Positions 8,929-18,017 of a stretch of 64,000 nucleotides of DNA are shown piece after piece; positions within the stretch are counted from its first letter, which is position 1, and the number at the start of each line of letters is the position of its first letter. The notes under the pieces are model-generated. The model was given only the letters and a program-made list of their open reading frames with translations. It did not search any database and was not told the DNA's origin. Source of the DNA: Sphingomonas sp. (GTDB taxonomy: Bacteria; Pseudomonadota; Alphaproteobacteria; Sphingomonadales; Sphingomonadaceae); NCBI RefSeq assembly GCF_030145815.1, contig NZ_JAIXHL010000016.1:47912-111911 (forward strand), given 5' to 3'. The translations under genes and the position numbers were made by a program.

Positions 8929-10335
8929 TTAGTAGCGATAGTGATCCGGCTTGAACGGCCCTTCGACCGGCACACCGATATAGTCGGCCTGGCGCTGGTC
9001 GAGCTTGGTCAGCTTGACGCCCAGCTTTTCGAGGTGAAGCGCCGCGACCTTCTCGTCGAGGTGCTTGGGCAGGACATAAACCTCGTTCTTGTACTTTTCC
9101 GACGCGGTCCACAGTTCGATCTGCGCCAGAACCTGGTTGGTGAACGACGTCGACATGACGAACGACGGGTGGCCGGTCGCGTTGCCGAGGTTCACCAGGC
9201 GGCCCTTCGACAGCACGATGATCTTCTTGCCGTCCGGGAACTCGACCTCGTCGACCTGCGGCTTGATCTCGGTCCACTTCATGTTGTTGAGGCCCGCGAT
9301 CTCGATCTCGCTGTCGAAGTGGCCGATGTTGGACACGATCGCCATGTTCTTCATGGCGCGCATGTGATCGACGGTCAGCACGCCTTCGTTGCCGGTCGCG
9401 GTGACGAAGATGTCGGCGCGCGGCGCAGCCTCTTCCATCGTCACGACTTCATAGCCTTCCATCGCCGCCTGCAGCGCGCAGATCGGATCGATTTCGGTGA
9501 CCAGCACGCGCGCGCCGCCATTGCGCAGCGACGCCGCGGACCCCTTGCCCACATCGCCGAAGCCCGCAACACAGGCGACCTTGCCGGCCAGCATCACGTC
9601 GGTGGCGCGACGGATCGCGTCGACCAGCGATTCCTTGCAGCCATAGAGGTTGTCGAACTTCGACTTGGTGACGCTGTCGTTTACGTTGATCGCCGGGAAG
9701 GGAAGCTTGCCCTTCTTCGACAGCTCGTACAGGCGATGCACGCCGGTGGTGGTCTCTTCCGACACGCCCTTGATCGCGGCGACGGTCTTGGTGAGGTAGC
9801 CCGGACGCTCGGCCAGGAAGCGCTTGAGCGTCGCGACGAAGATTTCCTCTTCCTCGTTCGACGGAGTGAACAGCTCTTCACCCGCCTCGACGCGCGCGCC
9901 CCACAGCGCGAACATGGTGGCGTCGCCACCATCGTCGAGGATCATGTTGCAGGTCTGGTCCTGACCCCAGTCGAAGATCCGGATGACGTAATCCCAATAC
10001 TCTTCCAGCGTCTCGCCCTTGACGGCGAAGACGGGGATGCCGGCTGCGGCGATCGCGGCGGCGGCATGGTCCTGGGTCGAATAGATGTTGCAGGTCGCCC
10101 AGCGCAGTTCGGCGCCGAGTTCCTTCAGCGTTTCGATCAGCACCGCGGTCTGGATCGTCATATGCAGCGAACCAGTGATGCGTGCGCCCTTGAGCGGCTT
10201 GCTCGCACCGAACTCTTCGCGCAGCGCCATCAGGCCCGGCATTTCGGTTTCGGCGATCTCGATTTCCTTGCGGCCGAACGCGGCGAGGCTGAGGTCCTTG
10301 ATGACGTAATCGGTCTTGTCGAGCACGGTGGCCAC
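8929..10335 (-). CDS. ahcY: Adenosylhomocysteinase (S-adenosylhomocysteine hydrolase)
   Basis: This enzyme splits S-adenosylhomocysteine into adenosine and homocysteine, removing the product inhibitor of methyltransferases and feeding methionine synthesis. The 468-residue length fits the bacterial form with the family insertion. The NAD-binding motif G-F-G-D-V-G-K-G and the conserved C-terminal K-P-D-H-Y-R-Y are present. It is a cytoplasmic tetramer in characterised relatives. The gene stands alone, ends in a strong bidirectional terminator and has a palindromic operator 94 bases upstream of the ATG. Confidence 0.97.
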   Translation of the reverse strand: MATVLDKTDYVIKDLSLAAFGRKEIEIAETEMPGLMALREEFGASKPLKGARITGSLHMTIQTAVLIETLKELGAELRWATCNIYSTQDHAAAAIAAAGIPVFAVKGETLEEYWDYVIRIFDWGQDQTCNMILDDGGDATMFALWGARVEAGEELFTPSNEEEEIFVATLKRFLAERPGYLTKTVAAIKGVSEETTTGVHRLYELSKKGKLPFPAINVNDSVTKSKFDNLYGCKESLVDAIRRATDVMLAGKVACVAGFGDVGKGSAASLRNGGARVLVTEIDPICALQAAMEGYEVVTMEEAAPRADIFVTATGNEGVLTVDHMRAMKNMAIVSNIGHFDSEIEIAGLNNMKWTEIKPQVDEVEFPDGKKIIVLSKGRLVNLGNATGHPSFVMSTSFTNQVLAQIELWTASEKYKNEVYVLPKHLDEKVAALHLEKLGVKLTKLDQRQADYIGVPVEGPFKPDHYRY

Positions 10336-10428
10336 GATCTTTCTCCGGCTGGTAAAGGGTCTCGCCGCGGCATGCCCACGACTGTGCCCGCGCCCCTAGC
10401 CGATCCCGCCGCGATGCGCAAATGAAAC

Positions 10429-10444
10429 ATAAAGATATCTTTAT
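10429..10444. promoter_or_regulatory. SahR-type operator upstream of ahcY
   Basis: A perfect 16-bp palindrome, ATAAAGATATCTTTAT, lies 94 bases upstream of the ahcY ATG. AT-rich palindromes of this type, with a GATATC centre, are what I recall as operators of SahR, an ArsR-family repressor that senses S-adenosylhomocysteine and controls ahcY and methionine genes in proteobacteria. The regulator gene is not in the window. The palindrome is seen directly; the SahR assignment is from memory of the family. Confidence 0.65.
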
Positions 10445-10536
10445 ATGGCCTTTCGAGTACCCCTGGACGCGGCGCGTTGACAGCCAAATCGACCGCTGGC
10501 ACCTCTCGTCCCGGAAGGGTTTTTGGGGGCTTATCA

Positions 10537-12114
10537 ATGAAGATTCGGTCGAACACCGGCGCTGCGGCGCTGGCGCTGATGGTTGCGTGCATGGGCTCCG
10601 CACCCGCGCTGGCTCAGGCTGCCAAAGCGGAAAAGGGCCCGTCGCTGCACGTTCAGTGCGACGGCAATCCGAATAACATGAGCGCTGGCGAGACCGCCGC
10701 CCGGCTAATCGGCGCGATCACCCTGCTCGCGCTGTTCGCCCCGCCGCCCGAAAACGCCGACCCCGACAAGCGCAAGTTCGGCGCCGAAGGCGTCGCGATC
10801 TGCTCGACGCTGATCGATGGCGAAAAGCGCGAGACCAACGATTATCGCCGGGTCAACCTGATCCTCGGCCGCGCGATCCACCGGATCGAGGCAAAGGATT
10901 ATGACGGTGCGGTCGCTGATGCCGAACTCGCCCGGTCGCAGGCTGAGGCCGCCGGGTTCATGGCCAATCCCTATTATGTCCGCTCGCAGGGCCGCGCGTT
11001 CGACCTGATTGCCGCCGCCGCCCAATATCGCGCCGGCAAGCCGGTGGAGGCGCGCGAGACGGCGCTGCGCAACCTGAGCGATGCGCAATTCCTCCTCACC
11101 CCGTTGCTGAGCGTCCCCGAATATCTGCTCAACGACCCGTCCGAGTCGCCGCGCGAGGCGGAATTCCGCGCGTGGCGTAGCCGTCTGGGCTTCGGCACCG
11201 GGGCGCAGGCCGACCGGCTCGAGGAATGGGGCCGCTTCGCCGAAGCCGCCGCCGTGCGGGAGGCACAGGTCGATTTCAACAAGCGCACCGTTCCGGAATC
11301 GCGCAGCAGTTCGACCATCGCCCGCGCCGCCATTGCGCTGGCGCTGGCGGGCAATACGGAGCTGTCGGACACCCGTATTGCCGAGGCTCGCGAGAACGCG
11401 GAGAAGCGCCGCGCGGCGGGCGATACCGAAAAGGATGCGAGCGAGATCGTCGAACTGTTCGACCTCCACGGCATCATCCGCCAGACCCAGCGCGGTGAGC
11501 TGGCGGCGGCACGGCGGCTGTTCGCGGCCCGCTCGCAATGGGTCGCCGCATCGTTCGGCAGCGTGGTCGAGGTAACCCGGCGGCTGCGCACCGGTGCGAC
11601 CCCCGACGAGCTTATCGGCGGCCTGTCGCGCACGCCCGAGGCATTGTGGAAGGAACGCCTGGAAACCCGCCGTGCCGAGGCGCTGGCCAAGGACAGCGAC
11701 AATGCCACGCTGTTCCGCCTGATCCCGTCGGTCGACTCCGCCGCCGCCTATCGCGGCCTGTCCAAGCAGGTTTGGCGGACCGACAAGTCGAAGCTGGTGC
11801 TTGAGATCAAGGACGACAGCAAGTCGAAGCTGAAGATGGAGCGGATGTTCTATTACGGCGCCGATTTCGATGCGCTGTTCCCGGCCTATGCGCTGCATGC
11901 GGCATTGCTCGCCAAATCGCGCGGGCATCAGGGGTTCACGATGCTCCCGATCGTCGGCGACCGGCTTGTGCTGGCCGCGTTCATGACCGGCAACAAGGGC
12001 GATCCCGGCCTGTCCGACCCGATGTTTGCGGATGCCGAGCAGGTGATCGCAGCGCTTTCGCCGGTCATCCCCTCCCCCGAAACGATCCGGGCGGAGCAGA
12101 AGGCGAAGAAGTAA
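10537..12114 (+). CDS. Secreted protein of unknown function
   Basis: A signal peptide (about residues 1-27, cleavage after A-L-A-Q-A) leads a 525-residue soluble protein with two conserved-looking Cys near the N-terminus (about residues 40 and 84) and mostly helical, Ala-rich sequence that could form TPR-like repeats. I do not recognise the family. ATG 10537 is chosen because it begins the signal peptide; the frame stays open back to 10477. It is divergent from ahcY and ends in a strong hairpin. Confidence 0.8.
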   Translation: MKIRSNTGAAALALMVACMGSAPALAQAAKAEKGPSLHVQCDGNPNNMSAGETAARLIGAITLLALFAPPPENADPDKRKFGAEGVAICSTLIDGEKRETNDYRRVNLILGRAIHRIEAKDYDGAVADAELARSQAEAAGFMANPYYVRSQGRAFDLIAAAAQYRAGKPVEARETALRNLSDAQFLLTPLLSVPEYLLNDPSESPREAEFRAWRSRLGFGTGAQADRLEEWGRFAEAAAVREAQVDFNKRTVPESRSSSTIARAAIALALAGNTELSDTRIAEARENAEKRRAAGDTEKDASEIVELFDLHGIIRQTQRGELAAARRLFAARSQWVAASFGSVVEVTRRLRTGATPDELIGGLSRTPEALWKERLETRRAEALAKDSDNATLFRLIPSVDSAAAYRGLSKQVWRTDKSKLVLEIKDDSKSKLKMERMFYYGADFDALFPAYALHAALLAKSRGHQGFTMLPIVGDRLVLAAFMTGNKGDPGLSDPMFADAEQVIAALSPVIPSPETIRAEQKAKK

Positions 12115-12126
12115 CTAGCCAGTCAT

Positions 12127-12164
12127 GCCGCTGCCCGCGCCCCAAAAGCCGCGCGGGCAGCGGC
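12127..12164. terminator. Strong hairpin between convergent genes
   Basis: A perfect 14-bp stem (12127-12140 with 12151-12164) encloses a 10-base loop, 12 bases after the stop of the upstream gene and 36 bases before the algH stop. There is no T-run, so termination by the classical mechanism is uncertain. Confidence 0.6.
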
Positions 12165-12200
12165 ACCGAAACGATGGTCATGTTGAACCCGTCAGACCGC

Positions 12201-12761
12201 TCAGGCGGTGCCAGCCCCCGGCGTCAACAGCCGCGGGTCGATGCCAGCGCGGGCGAAGCAGCGCTCCCACCGGCGTTCGGCGTCGCCGTCGTAGAGCAAC
12301 GCCGCATCCCCGGGCACGTTGAACCAGCCATGGCGCGTCATCTCCGCGTCGAGTTGCCCCTCGCTCCAGCCGGCATAGCCCAGAGCGACGATCCAGCGCG
12401 ACGGGCCGGTCCCATCGGCGATCGCGCGCAGCACGTCGATGGTCCCGGACAGCGCCCAGCGCCCGGCGACATCGATCGTGTCCTGCCCGCCCCAATCGGT
12501 CGAATGCACCACAAACCCACGCCGCGGCTCGACCGGCCCGCCATAATGCACCGGCGCATCCGGCGCGACACCCGGGTCGATCTCGAACTGGCGAAGCAGA
12601 TCGTGCAGGCTCAGCGCCTCGAGCTCCTGCCCGATACCGACCCCCAGCGCGCCCTGATCGTCATGCGCACAGATTGCGATCACTGCGCGCTCGAACCGGG
12701 GATCGCCGATTCCAGGCAGGGCGAGCAGGATCTGCCCGGTCAGAAAACGGCTCTCTTCCAT
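12201..12761 (-). CDS. YqgE/AlgH family protein
   Basis: A 186-residue DUF179 (AlgH/YqgE) protein, the usual family length. The N-terminal F-L-T-G-Q-I-L-L-A-L-P motif and the G-Y-A-G-W-S-E-G-Q-L motif (about 135-144) are characteristic. The molecular function of the family is not settled; in Pseudomonas it affects alginate gene expression. I chose ATG 12761 (M-E-E-S-R-F) because it aligns with the family N-terminus, although no ribosome site is visible. The frame continues to 12821. Confidence 0.88.
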   Translation of the reverse strand: MEESRFLTGQILLALPGIGDPRFERAVIAICAHDDQGALGVGIGQELEALSLHDLLRQFEIDPGVAPDAPVHYGGPVEPRRGFVVHSTDWGGQDTIDVAGRWALSGTIDVLRAIADGTGPSRWIVALGYAGWSEGQLDAEMTRHGWFNVPGDAALLYDGDAERRWERCFARAGIDPRLLTPGAGTA

Positions 12762-12869
12762 CGGTCGGCAACATAGTCGCACCGCTGGCGCTTCGCCACG
12801 CTTGAAAATTGCTGCGGCCATGCCACTTCCACGACCAGCCGCAGTTCAGCGCAGCGAGAGGAAACCCAG

Positions 12870-13349
12870 ATGACGATCCAGATCGGCGACCGCATTCCCA
12901 GCACCACCTTCGTGAAGGCGACCGACAATGGCCCGGAGCAGGTCAGCTCCGACGAGTTTTTCGCTGGCCGCAAGGTCGCGCTCTTCTCCGTACCCGGCGC
13001 GTTCACCCCGACCTGCTCGGCGCGTCACCTGCCCGGCTATGTCGAGAAGGCCGATGAGCTGAAGGCAAAGGGCGTGGACGAGATCGCCTGCACCGCCGTC
13101 AACGACGCCTTCGTCATGGGCGCATGGGCGAAGAGCGCCGATGCCGGCGACGTGACGATGCTGTCGGACGGCAATGGCGCGTTCGCCAAGGCGGTCGGGC
13201 TCGAATTCGACGGCAGCAAGTTCGGCATGGGCACGCGCGGCCAGCGCTATGCGATGCTGGTCAATGACGGCGTGGTCGAGCAGCTTCACGTCGAAGCGCC
13301 CGGCGAGTTCAAGGTGAGCTCGGCCGAGCATATGCTGGAAAACCTCTGA
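12870..13349 (+). CDS. Peroxiredoxin of the Prx5 type
   Basis: A 159-residue thiol peroxidase that reduces hydrogen peroxide and alkyl hydroperoxides. The peroxidatic Cys is in P-G-A-F-T-P-T-C-S (Cys about 49), the signature of the Prx5/glutaredoxin-dependent group, and there is no fused glutaredoxin domain. GAGAGGA lies 7 bases upstream of the ATG. It is divergent from algH. A stress-type promoter follows it and drives the next gene, so the two may respond to the same stresses. Confidence 0.93.
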   Translation: MTIQIGDRIPSTTFVKATDNGPEQVSSDEFFAGRKVALFSVPGAFTPTCSARHLPGYVEKADELKAKGVDEIACTAVNDAFVMGAWAKSADAGDVTMLSDGNGAFAKAVGLEFDGSKFGMGTRGQRYAMLVNDGVVEQLHVEAPGEFKVSSAEHMLENL

Positions 13350-13384
13350 CGGTTCCGGTCGCGCACCGGTTGACCGTTGACGCG

Positions 13385-13409
13385 GGAACCGGCGCGCGAC
13401 GAAGCTGTT
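13385..13409 (+). promoter_or_regulatory. EcfG-type general stress promoter
   Basis: GGAAC at 13385-13389, a 16-base spacer, then TGTT at 13406-13409. The alphaproteobacterial EcfG consensus is GGAAC-N16/17-CGTT, so only one base differs. The -10 ends 25 bases before the ATG of the small membrane protein, the right distance for its promoter. Confidence 0.6.
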
Positions 13410-13434
13410 GTCATTGTCGAAGGGAGAACCCGAA

Positions 13435-13692
13435 ATGACCGAAGAGACCAAGCCCGCCACCACCCCGGCGACCACCGACACGACGGGCAGCGACGAATCG
13501 CTGTTTAGCCAGGCCAAGGAAGCGCTCACCGACGCCGGTGAAGCGATCAGCGAAGCGTTCGACGATGTCGTCGACGCCGCCAAGAAGAACCCCGTCGCTG
13601 CCGCCGCCATCGCCGCGGGCGCGGCTGCCGCAGTTGCCGGTGCCGCGTTCGGCGTCAGCAAGCTGCTCGAAAAAGACGACGACGCGAAGTAA
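13435..13692 (+). CDS. Small Ala-rich membrane protein, probable stress protein
   Basis: An 85-residue protein: an acidic Thr/Glu-rich N-terminus, a central helix rich in Ala and Asp (S-E-A-F-D-D-V-V-D-A-A), then K-K-N-P followed by an Ala/Gly-rich hydrophobic stretch (about 54-74) able to span a membrane, and a charged tail. This plan resembles ElaB/YqjD-type membrane anchors, though I cannot assign the family. GAAGGGAG, ending 7 bases upstream of the ATG, supports this start over the one at 13408. The EcfG-like promoter suggests stress induction. Confidence 0.8.
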   Translation: MTEETKPATTPATTDTTGSDESLFSQAKEALTDAGEAISEAFDDVVDAAKKNPVAAAAIAAGAAAAVAGAAFGVSKLLEKDDDAK

Positions 13693-13700
13693 CCCGTTCA

Positions 13701-13729
13701 GGCACGCCGGCCCCCGCGACCGGCGTGCC
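13701..13729 (+). terminator. Hairpin after the small membrane-protein gene
   Basis: A perfect 10-bp stem (GGCACGCCGG with CCGGCGTGCC) and a 9-base loop, 8 bases after the stop codon. No T-run follows. Confidence 0.5.
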
Positions 13730-13786
13730 ATGGGCGCGACATCGTCCGGTCTTGCCAATGTCATCGCGGCAAATTAGCCGTTGAAG

Positions 13787-15223
13787 ATGACACAAGCAGA
13801 ACAAATCGTCGCCGAACTGGATCGGCTGCACACCGCCTCCGTCACCCGCCTGCGTGAGGCCCTCGATCTCTACCTCACCCAGGGGATCGCCCCGGACCCG
13901 GAGCGCCGCACGGACGGCAGTTTCGCCTATCCGGAAATCCGCGTCCGCTACCGCAATGAGGTCGATCGCCCGACCCCGGCACGCAGCTTCGGTCGCCTTG
14001 TCGAGCCGGGCGACTATGCGATCAGCGTCACCCGCCCCGCGATGTTCGCCGATTATCTGGTCGAGCAGCTTACGCTGCTGATCGAGGATTATGACGTTGA
14101 GGTCAGCGCAACCACCGGGCGTCAGGAAATCCCCTTCCCCTATGTCATCGACCCCAGCCACGTGCTGAAGATGGATCAGGTGTCGGTGCTCGAACTCGCC
14201 CGGCATTTCCCGGCGACCGAGCTCGCACATATCGGCGACGAGATCGCCGATGGCAGCTGGATCAGCCAGGACGGCACCCGCCCGCTCGCCCTCTTCGACG
14301 GCCTGCGCACCGATTTCAGCCTCGCGCGGCTCCGCCACTATACCGGCACGCCGACCGAGCATGTGCAGCAATATATCCTGTTCACCAACTACCACCGCTA
14401 CGTCGATGAATTCGTTCGCTGGGCGGCGGAGCAGGTCGGCGAAGGCAGCCGCTTTACCGGTGTGTCGGGACCCGGCGGCATCGTGTTCAAGGCCGGAGAC
14501 GATCCCGAAATGCTGCTGACCGACAGCGCGTGGCGGCGTCACCAGATGCCGGCCTGGCATTTGATGGCCGACGACGGCAGCGGCATCACGCTGGTGAACA
14601 TCGGCGTCGGCCCGTCGAACGCCAAAACGATCACCGATCACCTCGCCGTGTTGCGGCCCGAGGCGTGGCTGATGATCGGTCATTGCGGCGGTCTGCGGCC
14701 CAGCCAGCGGATCGGCGACTATGTCCTCGCCCACGCCTATCTGCGCGACGACCATGTGCTGGACGACGTGCTTCCGCCCGAAATCCCGATCCCGGCGATC
14801 GCCGAGGTGCAGCAGGCGCTGGCCCGCGCCGCCGAGACCGTATCGGGCCAGTCGGGCGACGAGCTCAAGCGCCGCCTGCGTACCGGCACGATCGTCACCA
14901 CCGATGACCGCAACTGGGAATTGCGCTTCTCGCGCTCGGCACTGCGCTTCTCGCTCAGCCGCGCCGTCGGCGTCGACATGGAAAGCGCGACCCTTGCTGC
15001 CCAGGGCTATCGCTTCCGCGTTCCCTACGGCACGCTGTTGTGCGTGTCGGACAAGCCGCTGCATGGCGAACTCAAACTGCCCGGCCAGGCCAACCGCTTC
15101 TACGAGCGCGCGATTGCCGAGCATCTCAAGATCGGCATCGAAACCTGCGAAGAATTGCGACGCGAAGGTGCAAAGCTCCACAGTCGCAAGCTGCGTGCGT
15201 TTAACGAGCCGCCGTTCCGGTAA
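13787..15223 (+). CDS. amn: AMP nucleosidase
   Basis: AMP nucleosidase cleaves AMP to adenine and ribose-5-phosphate and helps to set the adenylate pool. The 478-residue protein has the N-terminal regulatory domain (about 1-190) and a C-terminal nucleoside-phosphorylase-like domain with G-H-C-G-G-L-R-P (about 301-308) and V-D-M-E-S-A-T (about 400-406), as in E. coli Amn. ATG 13787 is preferred over TTG 13781; the ribosome site is poor for both. Confidence 0.95.
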   Translation: MTQAEQIVAELDRLHTASVTRLREALDLYLTQGIAPDPERRTDGSFAYPEIRVRYRNEVDRPTPARSFGRLVEPGDYAISVTRPAMFADYLVEQLTLLIEDYDVEVSATTGRQEIPFPYVIDPSHVLKMDQVSVLELARHFPATELAHIGDEIADGSWISQDGTRPLALFDGLRTDFSLARLRHYTGTPTEHVQQYILFTNYHRYVDEFVRWAAEQVGEGSRFTGVSGPGGIVFKAGDDPEMLLTDSAWRRHQMPAWHLMADDGSGITLVNIGVGPSNAKTITDHLAVLRPEAWLMIGHCGGLRPSQRIGDYVLAHAYLRDDHVLDDVLPPEIPIPAIAEVQQALARAAETVSGQSGDELKRRLRTGTIVTTDDRNWELRFSRSALRFSLSRAVGVDMESATLAAQGYRFRVPYGTLLCVSDKPLHGELKLPGQANRFYERAIAEHLKIGIETCEELRREGAKLHSRKLRAFNEPPFR

Positions 15224-15310
15224 CTTCACGCGAAATGCGCGCTTTTCATTGACGCGGGAAACCGTTTGGCCGCAGGCTGGTTACAGCCACGAAACCTTTG
15301 GAGTTGCGTG

Positions 15311-16075
15311 ATGGCGAAAGCCCCGACCACATCGAATGACGGCGAAACCCCGACTGCGGCCAAGGCACCCGCCAAGCCGCGCCGGGCCGCGGCGAAGCCG
15401 ACGGCCAAGACTGACGCAGCCAAGGCGCCCGCGTCGACCAAGGCCCCGGCCAAGGCCAAGGCACCGGCCAAGGCCAAGGCACCGGCGAAGCCCAAAGCTG
15501 CGCCGAAGCCAAAGGCTGCGGCCAAACCAACGCCCGCACCCAAGCAGGCCGCCGAGCCGCCTGCCGCCGTCGAAACGCCCGCACCGCAAACCAAGGCACC
15601 CGCGCGCAAGCCCGCTGCGGCCAAGGCTCCAGCTGCTGCTGACAAGGCTCCGCCTCCGCGCCGCACCGCGGCGGCGCGCAAGCCCGCTACCGCCGCCAAG
15701 CCGCGCGCATCCACGCGCAAGCCCGCTCCCAGCCGTCCGCGTGCCGCCGTCGAGGCTGCTGCGGCAAAGGTCTCGTCGGCTGCCCATAGCGCGGCGCAGA
15801 CGGTCACCGACTCCGCCCCCGTGCAGTTCGTGGCCGAGACGCGCGAGAAGATGGGTGACCGCAATTTCTTCGCGACCCTGATCGGCGGAGTCGCAGCGAT
15901 CGGGGCAGCCGTCGCCGGCATCTTTTACGCCGTACAGAAGGGCCAAAGCGGGTCCAAGGACGACACGACCCCGACGGGGGCTACCGCGCATCAGGCCGAC
16001 GGCACGGATAGCTCGGCCTCGTTCGCGGCAGGGATCGCCGACGAAGGCACGATCCCCGACAAGCTGCCCAACTGA
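15311..16075 (+). CDS. Lys/Ala/Pro-repeat protein with a C-terminal membrane segment
   Basis: Residues 1 to about 165 consist of K-A-P-A-K-A and related repeats, very basic and resembling histone H1 or AlgP-like tails. They are followed by a helical segment (about 150-195), one hydrophobic helix (about 198-216, F-F-A-T-L-I-G-G-V-A-A-I-G) and a 35-residue polar tail. GGAG 7 bases upstream supports ATG 15311. The repeat region could bind nucleic acid or polyphosphate, or span the periplasm, depending on topology; the sequence does not decide. The DNA repeats themselves (GGCCAAGGCACC units, about 15440-15490) are prone to length change. Confidence 0.78.
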   Translation: MAKAPTTSNDGETPTAAKAPAKPRRAAAKPTAKTDAAKAPASTKAPAKAKAPAKAKAPAKPKAAPKPKAAAKPTPAPKQAAEPPAAVETPAPQTKAPARKPAAAKAPAAADKAPPPRRTAAARKPATAAKPRASTRKPAPSRPRAAVEAAAAKVSSAAHSAAQTVTDSAPVQFVAETREKMGDRNFFATLIGGVAAIGAAVAGIFYAVQKGQSGSKDDTTPTGATAHQADGTDSSASFAAGIADEGTIPDKLPN

Positions 16076-16096
16076 CCCGAACCTGACCCAAGGCCC

Positions 16097-16127
16097 AAGG
16101 CCGCCGCGATCATCTCGCGGCGGCCTT
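16097..16127. terminator. Bidirectional terminator
   Basis: A perfect 13-bp stem (AAGGCCGCCGCGA with TCGCGGCGGCCTT) and a TCATC loop, between two convergent genes. TTATT follows on the plus strand. Confidence 0.8.
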
Positions 16128-16132
16128 ATTCG

Positions 16133-17956
16133 TTACCAGCCCTTGGGCTTGCCCTTGTTCTGCTCGTCGAGCCACGCTTTCAGCGGCGCGAAATACTCGA
16201 CCATCGCGGCGCCGGACATCTCGCGGCTGCCGGTAAACGCCTCGAGCGCATCGGGCCACGGTTTGGACGCGCCCATTTCCAGCATCGCGTTCAGCTTCGC
16301 GCCGACCTCCTTGTTGCCATAGAAGGAGCAGCGGTGCAGCGGCCCCTTCCACCCGGCCTGATCGCACGCCGCCTTGTAGAACTGGAACTGCAGCAACCGT
16401 GCGAGGAAGTAGCGGGTATAGGGCACGTTCGCCGGGATATGGTATTTCGCACCCGGATCAAACTTGGTCTCGTCGCGCTTCACCGGGGGCGTAATCCCCT
16501 GATATTGCAGGCGCAGCGCATCCCATGCACCCTGATAACCGGTCGCCGGGATCCCACCCGAAAACACGCCCCAGCGCCATTTGTCGATCAGCAGGCCGAA
16601 CGGCAGAAACGCGACCTTGTCCATCGCCTGACGCAGCAACAGTCCGGTATCCTTGTCCGCGCTCGGCACCTTGCTCTCGTCGAGCAGCCCGATCGAGACG
16701 AGGTAATCGGGCGTGATCGACAGCGCGACGAAATCGCCGATCGCCTCGTGGAAGCCGTCATTCGCACCGTTGCGATAGAGCAGCGGCTTCTGATTATAGG
16801 CGCGTTGGTAATAGTTGTGGCCGAGCTCGTGGTGGATCGTGACGAAATCGTCCCCATTCACCTTGATGCACATCTTGATGCGCAGGTCGTCGACGTTGTC
16901 GAGGTTCCACGCCGACGCATGGCACTGCACCTCACGGTCAGCAGGCTTCACGAACTGCGATCGCTTCCAGAAGGTCTCTGGCATGGGCTCAAGCCCAAGC
17001 GACGAGTAGAAGCCCTCGCCCGCCTTGACCATCTTGATCGCGTCATAGTCCTTGGCGACCAGCAATTCGCCGACGTCGAAGCCAAGATCGCCCGCCCCCG
17101 CCGGCGCGACCAGATCATAGATATTGCCCCATTCCTGCGCCCACATGTTGCCGAGCAGGTCCGCGCGGATCGGGCCCGTCTTGGACTGGACTGCGTCGCC
17201 GTACTTTTCGTTCAGCTTCCAGCGGACATAGGTGTGCAGCGATTCATAAAGCGGCTTCACCTCGTTCCACAATTTGTCGGTGAGCTTGGCGAACTCTTCC
17301 GGCGGCATGTCGTAGTTCGACCGCCACATCGCGCCGACATCCTTGAAGCCGAGCTCGCGCGCGCCCTCGTTCAGCAGGCCGGCGGCGCGCTGGTAATCCT
17401 GACGCTGAGGAGCGCCGACATTGTCGTGCCAGCTGGTCCACATTTCCTTCAGATCATCGGGATTGCGGCTGGTGCCCATCGCCGCCTCGATGTCGCTTCC
17501 GTTGATCGGCTTGCCGTTCAGCGTGCCCTTGCCGGTGCCATAGACGGTCTGCATGTCGGTCTGCAGCTTGGCGAGGGTGGTCGCTGCTCCGTCGCGGGTC
17601 GGCGCGGGCGAGGTGATCGCGCTGCGCAGAATGTCGAGCTGACGACGCGTGTCTGGCGACAGCCCCTTCACCTTGTCGAACTTCGCCGCCTCCAGCGCGT
17701 ATTTGACTGCCAGCTCTGTGCCCTTGGCGCCGCTCTTTGCGACCAGTGCGGCGGTGTCGTCATTGATATAGGTTGCATAAATCCATTGTATCCGCGCGTC
17801 GTCGACGGAGAATTCCTCGAACGCCTTGGTCGCGCGCGCAATGAACGCGTCGGCCTCAGCCGCGGTCGGCGCGGTCGTGGGCGCCTTCGTCTGCGCGACG
17901 GCGGGGGTCGCCAGCAGGACCGCCAGCGCGATCGTGGAAATTCCGGTGCGGATCAT
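16133..17956 (-). CDS. M2-family peptidyl-dipeptidase (angiotensin-converting-enzyme-like)
   Basis: A zinc metallopeptidase of the ACE family, expected to act in the periplasm or outside the cell after Sec export. A signal peptide covers about residues 1-23. The zinc motif H-H-E-L-G-H lies at about 376-381, and the third ligand is in H-E-A-I-G-D about 24 residues later. The 607-residue length matches single-domain bacterial M2 enzymes. ATG 17956 follows GAGAGGG at 4 bases; a TTG one codon upstream is less likely. The alpha/beta hydrolase gene lies 61 bases upstream on the same strand. Confidence 0.93.
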   Translation of the reverse strand: MIRTGISTIALAVLLATPAVAQTKAPTTAPTAAEADAFIARATKAFEEFSVDDARIQWIYATYINDDTAALVAKSGAKGTELAVKYALEAAKFDKVKGLSPDTRRQLDILRSAITSPAPTRDGAATTLAKLQTDMQTVYGTGKGTLNGKPINGSDIEAAMGTSRNPDDLKEMWTSWHDNVGAPQRQDYQRAAGLLNEGARELGFKDVGAMWRSNYDMPPEEFAKLTDKLWNEVKPLYESLHTYVRWKLNEKYGDAVQSKTGPIRADLLGNMWAQEWGNIYDLVAPAGAGDLGFDVGELLVAKDYDAIKMVKAGEGFYSSLGLEPMPETFWKRSQFVKPADREVQCHASAWNLDNVDDLRIKMCIKVNGDDFVTIHHELGHNYYQRAYNQKPLLYRNGANDGFHEAIGDFVALSITPDYLVSIGLLDESKVPSADKDTGLLLRQAMDKVAFLPFGLLIDKWRWGVFSGGIPATGYQGAWDALRLQYQGITPPVKRDETKFDPGAKYHIPANVPYTRYFLARLLQFQFYKAACDQAGWKGPLHRCSFYGNKEVGAKLNAMLEMGASKPWPDALEAFTGSREMSGAAMVEYFAPLKAWLDEQNKGKPKGW

Positions 17957-18017
17957 CAATCCCTCTCAGATTCTATGATGTTGAATGCGCGCAACCTGCG
18001 CCTGCCTCGGCAGGGGG

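Noticed and set aside
8731..10425. 564-codon plus-strand frame
   Set aside because: Exactly antisense to ahcY, a certain gene; the translation has no family features.
15440..15500. Tandem GGCCAAGGCACC-like repeats as a possible CRISPR or VNTR array
   Set aside because: They encode the K-A-P-A protein repeats in frame with no spacers, so they are coding repeats, not CRISPR.
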